A stretch of DNA of 45,118 nt from Streptomyces phaeofaciens (GTDB lineage Bacteria > Actinomycetota > Actinomycetes > Streptomycetales > Streptomycetaceae). A model generated the notes under the pieces. The model ran no database searches, was not told where the DNA came from, and saw only the letters and a program-made list of their open reading frames with translations. How positions within the stretch are numbered: position 1 is the first letter of the stretch; every line of letters starts with the position of its first letter. The translations under genes were made by a program, and so were the position numbers. The stretch lies in NCBI RefSeq assembly GCF_014648915.1, contig NZ_BMSA01000044.1, forward strand, positions 1 through 45,118, in the 5' to 3' direction. Of the stretch, positions 8,800-16,710 are shown piece by piece.

Positions 8800-10353
8800 G
8801 TGAGGGCCTTGGTCGGCGATCGGCTCCGGCTGGTCGTGAAGGTGCTGGGCAGTCTGATCGCCGATGAGGTCGGTCATACGGCGCGGGAGCGCGGCAGATC
8901 CAGACGGGACGGCAGATCCCCGGCGGAGGCTGAAAAAGCCTCCGCCGGGGACGCGCAGCGGCGGGCCCGAGCCGTACGGCACGCGCTGGAGAGCCTGGGA
9001 CCGTTCTATGTGAAGCTCGGTCAGATCCTCTCCACACGGCCGGACATGGTCCCGCAATCGATGATCGCCGAGTTCCAGAACCTGCACGACCAGGTCGACG
9101 TGCAGCCGTTCTCCACGTTCGAGCCCGTGCTGGAGCGTGATCTCGGCGCCGACTGGAAGCTCAGGTTCGACGACATCGACACCGAGCGCCCGCTGGGAGC
9201 GGCCTCGCTCGCCCAGGTCTACCGGGTGACCCTCCCCGGGGGGCGGCCGGCGGTCGTGAAGATCCAGCGGCCCGCGATCCGCGAGGCCGTGCAGGCGGAC
9301 ATGGCTCTGCTGCGCAGGGCGGCCCGGATCGTGGCACGGGTGGCACCACGGTTCAACGAGGTCATCGACGTCGAGGCCATGCTGGGCTCGATCTTCGACG
9401 CCATGGAGCCCGAACTGGACTTCACCGGTGAGGCGCACAACATGGAGGAGGCCCGGGAGACGGTGCGGGACTTCCGCACGCTGGCGGTCCCCGAAGTGCT
9501 GTCGGCCACTCCCCGGGTACTGGTCCAGTCGATGGCGCCCGGCATGTCCGTACGACACCTGGACCGGAGCTCCTTCAGCGACAGCGAGCGCACCGGCATC
9601 GGCAAGGACCTGCTGCGGTTCATGTACCGCGGCTACTTCGTCCATCGGACGTTCCACGCGGACCCGCACGCGGGCAATGTCTTCGCCCTGCCCGGGGGCC
9701 AGGCGACGCTGATCGACTGGGGCATGGTGGGGCGCCTGGACAAGCGGACCAGCCTGCAACTGCTTCCGCTGCTGATGGCGCTGGCACAGAACGACGGACA
9801 CGGCCTGGCCCGCGCCTGGGCCGACATGGGGAAACTCACGGCCTGGGCGAACCTTCCGGCGTTCGCCGCCGACATGGCGGCTCTGGTCCCCAAGATCGCC
9901 AATGCCTCGCTGGACGAGCTCAACTTCGGCGTGTCGCTGACCACGGTGCTGGAGAAGGCGACCAAACGGGGCATCGGCTCCGCGCCCGCGATCTCGTTGC
10001 TGGGGAAATCCTTCGCCAATCTCGAGGGCTCGGTCCGCTGTCTGGCGCCCGAACTGTCGCTGGCGGAGATCTTCAAGGGCGAGGTCCGGGGCATCGTGCT
10101 GTCCCTGCTCGGCGAATTCATCTCGATGGAGCAGCTGGCTCGTACGGCGATGGACCTGATGGTCACCGCCAGCACCAGCCCCGAGCAACTGCGGGGACTG
10201 CTGGCCGATACGGCCAACCGGCGGTTCGCGCTCCAGATCCACCAGCCGAGGACGCCGCCTTCCATGGGCGGCGACCGCAGGCCTCCTTACGGGGGCCTGC
10301 TCGCTCTGGGTGCCATGGCGGTGCTGCTGGATCACCGCCGCAGATCCCGATGA
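8800..10353 (+). CDS. ABC1/AarF (UbiB-type) atypical kinase, 517 aa
   Basis: Family motifs are clear: the KxGQ-type segment FYVKLGQILSTRPDMVP near residue 70, the Ala-rich nucleotide loop PLGAASLAQVYRV near 130, the lysine in VVKIQRP, the catalytic-loop HADPHAGNVFALPGG near 287 and the metal-binding DWGMVGRLD. UbiB-type proteins bind ATP and affect isoprenoid quinone or lipid metabolism; actinobacterial copies are mostly uncharacterised. A C-terminal hydrophobic stretch (GGLLALGAMAVLL) could be a membrane anchor. The GTG at 8800 follows GAGGAGG. It ends at a shared hairpin facing the 12-gene operon. It is probably co-transcribed with the repeat protein 98 bases upstream. Confidence 0.88.
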   Translation: MRALVGDRLRLVVKVLGSLIADEVGHTARERGRSRRDGRSPAEAEKASAGDAQRRARAVRHALESLGPFYVKLGQILSTRPDMVPQSMIAEFQNLHDQVDVQPFSTFEPVLERDLGADWKLRFDDIDTERPLGAASLAQVYRVTLPGGRPAVVKIQRPAIREAVQADMALLRRAARIVARVAPRFNEVIDVEAMLGSIFDAMEPELDFTGEAHNMEEARETVRDFRTLAVPEVLSATPRVLVQSMAPGMSVRHLDRSSFSDSERTGIGKDLLRFMYRGYFVHRTFHADPHAGNVFALPGGQATLIDWGMVGRLDKRTSLQLLPLLMALAQNDGHGLARAWADMGKLTAWANLPAFAADMAALVPKIANASLDELNFGVSLTTVLEKATKRGIGSAPAISLLGKSFANLEGSVRCLAPELSLAEIFKGEVRGIVLSLLGEFISMEQLARTAMDLMVTASTSPEQLRGLLADTANRRFALQIHQPRTPPSMGGDRRPPYGGLLALGAMAVLLDHRRRSR

Positions 10354-10356
10354 GAC

Positions 10357-10392
10357 GCCGGGTCCGCTTCCGGTGTGTCCGCGGCACCCGGC
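10357..10392. terminator. Hairpin between ABC1 gene and the 12-gene operon
   Basis: GCCGGGTCCGC at 10357-10367 pairs with GCGGCACCCGGC at 10381-10392 with a one-base bulge. It lies between two convergent stop codons and can end both transcripts. Confidence 0.65.
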
Positions 10393-10403
10393 CCGCACAC
10401 GCC

Positions 10404-10886
10404 TCAGACGCCGTCCTCCAGAGCTGTCCGGAGGGCGGCGAGTGTCGTCCTCATCGTCGCGCGGTTGCGTTCTCGGCGCCGGACCACACCCGTGACCGCC
10501 GGCGCGGCCGCCGTGATCAGCCGTCCGGAGACTCCCGACCGCAGATCCAGCCACTCCTCCGTCACTTCGCATCCCCCGGGTACCTCGGTGAACCGGTACG
10601 TCCACCGGGAGAGGGCCACGCCGAGAAGGCCGACCTTGAAGGAGAAGCGGACTCCCGGCTCCGCGGACACCACGGTGCACAGGGTGGTCCAGGGCAGCCA
10701 CGAAGCGCGGTTGATCCCCACGAAGCGTGTGCCCACGCGGGCGGGCCCGCGACCGCCCAGCACCCAGGCGCCGCGTGACTCCGGACTCCACCGTCCCATC
10801 CGGGTGACGTCGCTGACAGCGGTGTAGGCCGTCAGCGGCGCCACCCGGACCATGACGCTCTCGGTGAGCGGAGCCGAGCCGGTCAC
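10404..10886 (-). CDS. SRPBCC/START-like cyclase-type protein, 160 aa (operon gene 12)
   Basis: The length and the pattern fit the SRPBCC (polyketide cyclase/aromatase, ligand-binding helix-grip) fold: an N-terminal strand, then TAYTAVSDVTRMGRWSPES, then strands ending in SRWTYRFTEVPGGCEVTEEW, and a long C-terminal helix. Members bind hydrophobic ligands and some catalyse dehydration or cyclisation. The GTG start at 10886 overlaps the stop of the CrtC-like gene by GTGA, so the two are translationally coupled. It is the last gene of the operon. No polyketide synthase is near, so the substrate is more likely the alkyl product of this pathway; this is inference. Confidence 0.8.
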   Translation of the reverse strand: MTGSAPLTESVMVRVAPLTAYTAVSDVTRMGRWSPESRGAWVLGGRGPARVGTRFVGINRASWLPWTTLCTVVSAEPGVRFSFKVGLLGVALSRWTYRFTEVPGGCEVTEEWLDLRSGVSGRLITAAAPAVTGVVRRRERNRATMRTTLAALRTALEDGV

Positions 10887-11896
10887 GCGCGGATCGTGAC
10901 GCCGTGCTCACGGTCGTCCGTGAGGATCTCCATCAGAGCGCGGCTGTCGGTCCGCAGTTCGGTCCGGCTGCCGGTCACCCGGTTGACGACCTGCACGGTG
11001 CAGGAACCGATCTTCGTGTTGAGGCAGTGTTTGATCCCGCCGGGCGGGTTGTAGTAGTTCAGGCCGACGAAGCACTCCGCAGGGGCGGTCATCCGCCCGC
11101 GGATGTCGACGGTCTCGTCGGAACTGGCGAAGTCCCAGTAGAAGTAGCCGAAGTCCGCCTTGGCGGAGAGCGCCTGCCGCAGCGACACCAGCGAGTACTC
11201 GCGGTCCTGGTGGCGCAGGACGAGGAAGGTGGCCTGCGGGATGCGCACGGGACCGATCTTGGCGCGCGCGGTGACGACCTCCAGAAAACTGTCGGGTTCC
11301 CCGTCGAAGCCGGCGACCTGCCCGAAGGCGTAGTGGTCGGTGTGCCGGCTGCCCCAGTTGTGGTTCTGGCTGCCGGTCCAGCCGTCGAGCGCCACGGTCT
11401 CGCCGTTGACGCGCAGGCTGCCGCTGTACTGGGCGAGCGGTGTGCCGACCAGGCTCTTGGCCTTGGGGAACCCGCCCGCGTACAGCTTCGGCGGCAGCAG
11501 GAGAAGCGGCGGCTGGTCGCCGGTGTACGTCAGGTCCCAGCCGATGCTGCCGTCCGGCCCGCTCGCCTCGCCCTTGAGGCGGCCGGGCTCCAGGAGCCGG
11601 TCGCCGACCCGGGCGCCGAACGAGTCGGTGCTGAAGTGGCAGTCGGCGATGGGGTGTTCCTCCTTGGCCACCACATGCTGTCCGGTCACTCCGTCGAACC
11701 AGACGGCCCAGAGCTCGCCGATGGCGGCCTCGGGCATCTTCGCCGGGCTGAAGACGGTGTACCTGATCCAGAAGGCGCGGGGCTCCGTAGGGTGATTGCC
11801 GCGCTGGTAGAAGCTCTCGTAGTGGCCGGCCTGCTGGCCCGGCCGATAGCGGGTCCAGTTGATGTGGGGGTCGGAGATCCCGGGGTCGGTCTTCAT
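10883..11896 (-). CDS. CrtC/AttH lipocalin-like protein, 337 aa (operon gene 11)
   Basis: The sequence resembles the hydroxyneurosporene synthase (CrtC)/AttH family, a two-lobed lipocalin-like beta barrel: RAFWIRYTVFSP near the N-terminus, a GELWAVWFDG segment, and LDGWTGSQNHNWGSRHTDHY in the middle, where AttH-type proteins place conserved His, Asn and Trp. Family members include carotenoid 1,2-hydratase, and fungal relatives act as Diels-Alderases or cyclases. The role here could be hydration or ring closure. The ATG at 11896 has GAACGGA just upstream and lies 83 bases after the P450 stop. It is coupled to the SRPBCC gene downstream. Confidence 0.72.
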   Translation of the reverse strand: MKTDPGISDPHINWTRYRPGQQAGHYESFYQRGNHPTEPRAFWIRYTVFSPAKMPEAAIGELWAVWFDGVTGQHVVAKEEHPIADCHFSTDSFGARVGDRLLEPGRLKGEASGPDGSIGWDLTYTGDQPPLLLLPPKLYAGGFPKAKSLVGTPLAQYSGSLRVNGETVALDGWTGSQNHNWGSRHTDHYAFGQVAGFDGEPDSFLEVVTARAKIGPVRIPQATFLVLRHQDREYSLVSLRQALSAKADFGYFYWDFASSDETVDIRGRMTAPAECFVGLNYYNPPGGIKHCLNTKIGSCTVQVVNRVTGSRTELRTDSRALMEILTDDREHGVTIRA

Positions 11897-11979
11897 GGGG
11901 GGGTCCGTTCTTCCGGATGCGGTGGGCTGCGGCAGGTCGTGCACCGCGGTGGCCTGCCCCGCTCGTCCGCTCGGTCGGT

Positions 11980-13386
11980 CTAGCGGGCTTGCGCGGGGCG
12001 GGCGGCCGAGGTCGTCCGCTGATGCATCGTCATCAGCATCCCGTACCGCGGCCTCAGAGTGATGGTGGCGTGGTTGACCACCCGGTGCGAGGGGACATGC
12101 CGGAACTCCCAGCGGCGCACCAGGGCGGTCAGCAGCAGATGCGCCTCCATGAGGGCGAAGTGCTTCCCGATGCACAGATGCGGCCCCGCGCCGAAGGGCA
12201 GGTAGGCGAATCGGTGGCGCCCCTTCGTGACGTCCGGCAGGAAGCGGTCCGGGTCGAAGCGCTCGGGGTCCGGCCAGTGCCGCGGGTGGCGGTGGATGCC
12301 GTAGAGGTTGACCAGGATCCGTGACCCGGCCGGTACCCGGTAGCCCCCCAGTTCGGTGTCCCGCAGTACCAGCCGGGGGACGATCGGCGCCGACGGGTAC
12401 AGCCGCAGGGCCTCCTCGAAGACCCGCAGGGCGTACGGCATCGCCGCCAGGTTCTCGGGGGTGGGCAGCTCGTCGCCCAGGACGTCGTCCACTTCCCGCT
12501 GGACTCTCCGCAGCACCTCGCGGTGTCGGGAGAGCAGGTAGAAGGCCCAGGTGAGGGTGATCGCGGTGGTCTCGTGCCCGGCGGCGAACGTGGTGATCAC
12601 CTCGTCACGCAGCTCCCGGTCGGTCATCCCCTTGCCGGTATCGGCGTCGCGGGCCGCCAGCAGCATGTCCAGCAGATCCCCGTCGCCGGTGGGCCCCGGG
12701 GACTGCCGGCGCTCCGCGATGATCCGGTAGATGAGGTCGTCCAGTCCCCGCATGACCTGGTGGAAGCGCCGGTTGCGCGGGGTCGGCCAGTGCGTGGGCG
12801 GGCTGAACGGGTTCTGCAGCCGGTCGAAGGCGTAGTTGATGGCGACGTCCACGGCGTCCGGTCCGAGCCCGGCCAGGGTCCGGCTCACATCGGTGCTGAA
12901 CATGCAGCGGCTGACGATGTCGAGGGTGACCCGCATCATCTCCTGGTGCAGGTCCAGGGCCGCGCCCGTCCGGTAGCGGGCGGACATGTGCGAGATCTGT
13001 TCGGCCGCCGAGACACCCATCGTGGCGAACATGCCGGCGAGGGACTGCTTGGTGTAGATCGGCTGCATCATCCGGCGGTTGCGCAGCCAGCTCTTGTGGT
13101 CGTCGCTGGTCAGCAGGCCCTCGCCGAGGACCAGCCGCAGCGGGTTGTCCGGCCCGAGTTTGCCGAACCGGTCGGTGTCGGTCAGTACGGCGGCGGCCAG
13201 CTCCGGGCTGGACACGCCGTGCACCGTCACCGGGCCGAGCCGGTAGCGCACCAGGTCGCCGTGGGCGGCGTGCCCACGGTGCATGGCCTTGAGGATGTCG
13301 CGGCGGAAGTCCAGGACGTTGCCCAGCACCGGGATGCCCGCCGCACCGGGGGCGGGCAGCGCCGCGTACGTGCGTTCCTCGGTCAT
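11980..13386 (-). CDS. Cytochrome P450, 468 aa (operon gene 10)
   Basis: All P450 landmarks are present: the I-helix oxygen-binding AGHETT near residue 269, the K-helix ExxR in EEALRLYPSAP, and the haem loop FGAGPHLCIGKHFA with the cysteine near residue 405. Length and the PRRLVLRDTEL-like region point to the class of fatty-acid/CYP102-type haem domains rather than the shorter typical Streptomyces P450s, but no reductase domain is fused, so external redox partners are needed. It starts at the ATG at 13386, 10 bases after the methyltransferase stop. A likely job is hydroxylation or desaturation of the alkyl chain, or oxidation at nitrogen; the sequence does not decide. Confidence 0.93.
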   Translation of the reverse strand: MTEERTYAALPAPGAAGIPVLGNVLDFRRDILKAMHRGHAAHGDLVRYRLGPVTVHGVSSPELAAAVLTDTDRFGKLGPDNPLRLVLGEGLLTSDDHKSWLRNRRMMQPIYTKQSLAGMFATMGVSAAEQISHMSARYRTGAALDLHQEMMRVTLDIVSRCMFSTDVSRTLAGLGPDAVDVAINYAFDRLQNPFSPPTHWPTPRNRRFHQVMRGLDDLIYRIIAERRQSPGPTGDGDLLDMLLAARDADTGKGMTDRELRDEVITTFAAGHETTAITLTWAFYLLSRHREVLRRVQREVDDVLGDELPTPENLAAMPYALRVFEEALRLYPSAPIVPRLVLRDTELGGYRVPAGSRILVNLYGIHRHPRHWPDPERFDPDRFLPDVTKGRHRFAYLPFGAGPHLCIGKHFALMEAHLLLTALVRRWEFRHVPSHRVVNHATITLRPRYGMLMTMHQRTTSAARPAQAR

Positions 13387-13396
13387 CGGCCCGCCC

Positions 13397-14077
13397 TCAC
13401 TTGTGGGCCAGCGCGCAGACCCAGCCCAGCGACCGGCGCGGCTGGGACACGAACCGGGCGTCCCGGAAGCCGGCCTTGGTGAGGCTGTCCACCAGGTCGT
13501 CGCCGGAGAGGATGTGCAGCCCCGCACGCTCCGAACGCTCTGTGAAGCGCCGGCCGAAGACCCGCTGCACCAGGGACGGGTCGTCACCGGCCTCCCGGCT
13601 CATCTCCAGCGTGATCGACACCTGGCCGCCCGGTTTGAGCACACGGTGCGCCTCGGCGAGGCCGCGCTGGGGATCCGGCCAGAAGTAGAAGGTCTCGATC
13701 GCGCAGACCTGGTCGAAGGAGGAGTCCTCGTACGGCAGGGCCGCACAGTCTCCGTGCCGGACCTCGACGCGGCTCCGCGCGATCCCCGCCCGGTTGCGCC
13801 GTACGGCCTGCTCGACCATCTCCATCGAGTAGTCCACCCCGGCGGTGAATCCCTGGCCGGTGCGCCGGGACAGCAGGTTCACCGCCATGCCTCCGCCGCA
13901 GCCGACGTCCAGTACCCGCTGGCGGCTGCGCACGTCCATGTGCTCGATCGCCCACAGGGTGAGGCTCCGGTGCTGTACGGCCATGAGGTTGCCGAAGAAC
14001 CGGCCGGCCCGCCCGGCCGGCCGGCGGAGGTTGTCCTCCATGAGTTCCAGCGGCTTCGCCAGCAGCGTGCCGATCAT
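13397..14077 (-). CDS. Class I SAM-dependent methyltransferase, 226 aa (operon gene 9)
   Basis: Motif I is VLDVGCGGG at residues 55-63, with the acidic residue of motif II in GVDYSMEMVEQA, and a later RVLKPGGQVSITLEM motif. This is the Methyltransf_11/UbiE-like fold. A hydrophobic N-terminal helix precedes it. In azoxy pathways such as elaiomycin and azodyrecin, an O-methyl or methyl-ester group is present, which such an enzyme could add; this is inference from context. The ATG at 14077 has AAAGGGGC upstream. The gap to the preceding DAO gene is filled by a tandem repeat. Confidence 0.9.
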   Translation of the reverse strand: MIGTLLAKPLELMEDNLRRPAGRAGRFFGNLMAVQHRSLTLWAIEHMDVRSRQRVLDVGCGGGMAVNLLSRRTGQGFTAGVDYSMEMVEQAVRRNRAGIARSRVEVRHGDCAALPYEDSSFDQVCAIETFYFWPDPQRGLAEAHRVLKPGGQVSITLEMSREAGDDPSLVQRVFGRRFTERSERAGLHILSGDDLVDSLTKAGFRDARFVSQPRRSLGWVCALAHK

Positions 14078-14095
14078 CCGGTGCCCCTTTCTCGA

Positions 14096-14214
14096 TCAGT
14101 CCTGCGTCTGTGCTGTTTCTCGGTCCTGCGTCCGTGGTGCTTCTCGGTCCTGCTTCTCTGTCCTGCGTCCGTGGTGCTTCTCGGTCCTGCTTCTCGGTCC
14201 TGCGTCCGTGCTGC
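14096..14214. repeat. Tandem repeat inside the operon, 24- and 13-base units
   Basis: Six units are seen: 24-mers at 14096-14119, 14120-14143, 14157-14180 and 14194-14214 (the last cut at 21 bases), with 13-base short units TCGGTCCTGCTTC at 14144-14156 and 14181-14193. The core is TCGGTCCTGCGTCCGTGGTG. The block fills the spacer between the DAO stop and the methyltransferase start. The two shortest units are identical, so the array probably arose by slippage or unequal exchange. Confidence 0.85.
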
Positions 14215-14245
14215 TCGGGGAGTCGGCCGGATGGTCTGCGGCTCC

Positions 14246-15622
14246 CTACCTCCGCGGGCCGAGCTCGGGCCAGGTCGCACGGCGTGCGGTCCGGTCCGTC
14301 CAGGCCAGACAGGCCCGCAGCACTGGCCGGGTGACCCCGGACACCGGCAGTCGCGGCGCCCGGGAGCGGTGCCAGGGCAGCGGTTCCGGCGTGTCCGCGG
14401 CGCCCAGCAGGGCCGCGGAGAGGTAGGCGCCGTGCGCCACCGACATCGCGAGTCCGTGCCCGTTGCAGCCGCCCGCGTACCAGACGCCGGCCCGGCCCCG
14501 GACCGGCCCCACCACGGGAAGGCCGTCCGCCGTCACCCCGATCCGGCCCGCCCAGCGGTGCGTGATCTCCACGCCTGCCAGGGCCGGGTGCAGCGTCCGC
14601 AGCCACTGTTCCAGCCGGTTCCAGGCGAAGGTGCGCAGCACCGCGATGCGGCGGGGGGCGGCCCCGTCCGGAAGGAGTGCGGTGCCGCCCCCCACCACCA
14701 GTCGGCCGTCCTCGGTGAGGCTGAAGAAGGGGGCCAGCGGAACGGCGTCGATCACCGCCGGGCCGCCGCCCGCGCCGAGGAGCGCACGCGCCTCGGGGTC
14801 CAGCGGCCCGGTCGCCACCGCGTGCACCTCCACCCCGAGCACCGTGCCCACCGGCACCCCGAGTCCGGCCACCCCGGCGTTCACCGCCAGCACCGCCTGT
14901 GGTGCCCGTACCGTGCCGTGCGGGAACACCAGCTCGGGCATCCGTCCTTCCCCGGCTTCCCCGCCCTCCCCGCCGCGGACCTCCCGCAGCGGGCTGCCGC
15001 CGTACAGCCGTACGCCCTTGGCCGCGCACGCACGCGCCAGAGCCGCCGTCAGCGCGGCCGGGTCGAGGGTCGCGGTGTGCCGGTGGAGCAGACCCGCCTG
15101 GTACGGCACGTCCACCCGCTGCCGGATGTCCGCGGCGGAGAGCACCGGCACGTCCAGGTTCAGGGCGCGGTAGGCGGCGGCCTGCCGCGCCAGCGACGCG
15201 AGCCCGGTCCGGGAACGTGCGGCGACGATCTGCTCGCCGTCCGCGCAGGGCACGCCGAGCCGGGCGCACAGGTCCACGGCGTGCCGTACGGCCTCGACGC
15301 TGGCCTGGTGCATCCGGCGGGCGGCGGCCGGGCCGTGGCGGCGCGCCGCCTGGTCGACCGGCGGGCCCACCCGCGGGCCCAGCAGCCCGGTGCCGCGCCC
15401 GCTGGCACCCGCCGCCGGCCGCTCCGCGTCCACCACGGCGATGTCCAGCGAAGGCCGGCGCTCCGCCAGGTGGTACGCCGTGGACAGCCCCACCAGCCCG
15501 GCACCCACCACCACGACATCGGCGCCGAGCCTGCCGTGCACCAAAGACGGCACGTCCACGCCGCCCCGCGCCGCCGGACCGTCTGGCGCCCAGCAGGGCG
15601 TGCCCCCCGCGAACAGGCTCAC
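14246..15622 (-). CDS. DAO-family FAD-dependent oxidoreductase, 458 aa (operon gene 8)
   Basis: The Rossmann motif VVVVGAGLVGLSTAYHLAE sits at residues 36-54. The C-terminal part has the DAO-family signature HRWAGRIGVTADGLPVVGPV followed by WYAGGCNGHGLAMS. It most resembles glycine oxidase and gamma-glutamylputrescine oxidase types, which oxidise C-N bonds of amines. In several hydrazine pathways (s56-p1, fosfazinomycin type) a related flavoprotein oxidises an N-N-containing amino acid, so such a role here is plausible. The first 30 residues are unlike the family, and a later start near residue 32 is possible. The GTG at 15622 overlaps the flavin reductase stop as GTGA. Confidence 0.87.
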   Translation of the reverse strand: MSLFAGGTPCWAPDGPAARGGVDVPSLVHGRLGADVVVVGAGLVGLSTAYHLAERRPSLDIAVVDAERPAAGASGRGTGLLGPRVGPPVDQAARRHGPAAARRMHQASVEAVRHAVDLCARLGVPCADGEQIVAARSRTGLASLARQAAAYRALNLDVPVLSAADIRQRVDVPYQAGLLHRHTATLDPAALTAALARACAAKGVRLYGGSPLREVRGGEGGEAGEGRMPELVFPHGTVRAPQAVLAVNAGVAGLGVPVGTVLGVEVHAVATGPLDPEARALLGAGGGPAVIDAVPLAPFFSLTEDGRLVVGGGTALLPDGAAPRRIAVLRTFAWNRLEQWLRTLHPALAGVEITHRWAGRIGVTADGLPVVGPVRGRAGVWYAGGCNGHGLAMSVAHGAYLSAALLGAADTPEPLPWHRSRAPRLPVSGVTRPVLRACLAWTDRTARRATWPELGPRR

Positions 15623-16191
15623 CGGGGCGCTCCTTCCCCGGCCGTCTGCTCACCCGGCCCGGACAGGGCGCGGAACCCCCGGTCGTGCCAGAGCAGTGGC
15701 CGTCCCGACGCCACCTGCACCGCGGCCACCCGCCCCACCACCGCGCAGTGGTCGCCGTACCGGCGGATGTCCTCGACCAGGCAGACCGACCACCCCAGCG
15801 CATCACCGAACACCGGGGCCCCGAGGACGGAACGGAACGGGACCTCGCGGAACCGCTCGGCCGGCGAGAGCGCCGGATCCGCGAAGCGGGCCGCCCGCGG
15901 TCGCTGCTGCTGCCGCAGCAGGTTCACCGCGAACGCCCCCTGCGCCCGGACCGCCGACAGGGTGCGCGAACCCTCGCGCAGGCAGGCGAGCAGCAGTGGG
16001 GGTCTGGCCGACAGCGAGGTGACGGAGGAGACCGTCATGCCGGTGGGTGCGCCCGCGCCCTGTGCGGTGACCACGGTGACGCCGGAGGCGAGTTTCGCGT
16101 ACAGACGCAGGCAGTGCGCGGTGTCCGGGCCCGGTTCGTCGTGCAGCTGCCTTCCCGGGAACAGCGGCTGCGCGAGGGCCAGGTCAGCCAT
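15619..16191 (-). CDS. Flavin reductase domain protein, 190 aa (operon gene 7)
   Basis: The flavin reductase-like FMN-binding split barrel is recognisable from YAKLASGVTVVTAQ, PTGMTVSSVTSLSARPPLLLAC, FAVNLLRQQQ and the C-terminal GDHCAVVGRVAAVQ. This is the fold of small NAD(P)H:flavin oxidoreductases that feed reduced flavin to a partner monooxygenase. The natural partner in this operon is the ACAD-fold protein at 19217-20347, as VlmR feeds VlmH in valanimycin biosynthesis. The start ATG at 16191 overlaps the SRPBCC stop by 8 bases, and the stop overlaps the DAO start. Confidence 0.9.
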   Translation of the reverse strand: MADLALAQPLFPGRQLHDEPGPDTAHCLRLYAKLASGVTVVTAQGAGAPTGMTVSSVTSLSARPPLLLACLREGSRTLSAVRAQGAFAVNLLRQQQRPRAARFADPALSPAERFREVPFRSVLGAPVFGDALGWSVCLVEDIRRYGDHCAVVGRVAAVQVASGRPLLWHDRGFRALSGPGEQTAGEGAPR

Positions 16192-16651
16192 GCGCGGCGT
16201 CCGCGGCTTCGGCCGGTGCCACCGTGCCGAGCAGGCCTTGGAGGATCTGGTGGATGTTGGTGCGCAGGGTCGACTCGGCCACCGGGTCGAGGATCTCCGC
16301 CAGTGTGGGGATCCCCAGGTCGAACGAGGCCCGGAAGGTCACGGCGGTGCCGTCCTGGTGGGCCTCGCAGCTCCAGCTGCCCTCGAAGGTCTCGAAGTCG
16401 CCGCTGAGCTGTTCGAAGGTGATGGACAGGGTGGGCGGCGAGAAGGCGTCACGTTCCGTCCAGCACATCAGCCCGTTGCGGAAGGAGACCGTCCAGTCGG
16501 ACACCACGGAGCCGTCGGGTCGGGGAGGGTGCACGGTGACCTCGCGCACGGTTCTGGTGAGTTCGGGATACCGGCGGAAGTCGCTGATCCTGCGGTAGGC
16601 ACTTTCGGGGTCGATGCCCTGAGCCGTCATCCGTACCGTCACTTGGCGCAT
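16184..16651 (-). CDS. SRPBCC/polyketide cyclase-like protein, 155 aa (operon gene 6)
   Basis: The pattern DPESAYRRISDFRRYPELTRTV, the strands WTVSFRNGLMCWTERDAF and FEGSWSCEAHQDGTAVTFRA, and the long C-terminal helix define a Coq10/polyketide-cyclase-type SRPBCC protein. These bind hydrophobic ligands and some are cyclases or aromatases. The ATG at 16651 is chosen because the family alignment begins at RQVTV and a long upstream in-frame extension has shadow-like composition. It is 59 bases after the aminotransferase and overlaps the flavin reductase. It is distinct in sequence from the second SRPBCC protein of the operon. Confidence 0.83.
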   Translation of the reverse strand: MRQVTVRMTAQGIDPESAYRRISDFRRYPELTRTVREVTVHPPRPDGSVVSDWTVSFRNGLMCWTERDAFSPPTLSITFEQLSGDFETFEGSWSCEAHQDGTAVTFRASFDLGIPTLAEILDPVAESTLRTNIHQILQGLLGTVAPAEAADAAHG

Positions 16652-16710
16652 GGGGTTCGTCCGTCCTCTCGGGTGGGTGATGTCGGTGTCGTGACAGGGC
16701 ACGAAGACGG

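Noticed and set aside
14096..14214. CRISPR array
   Set aside because: The units follow each other directly with no unique spacers, and no cas genes are present. It is a simple tandem repeat.
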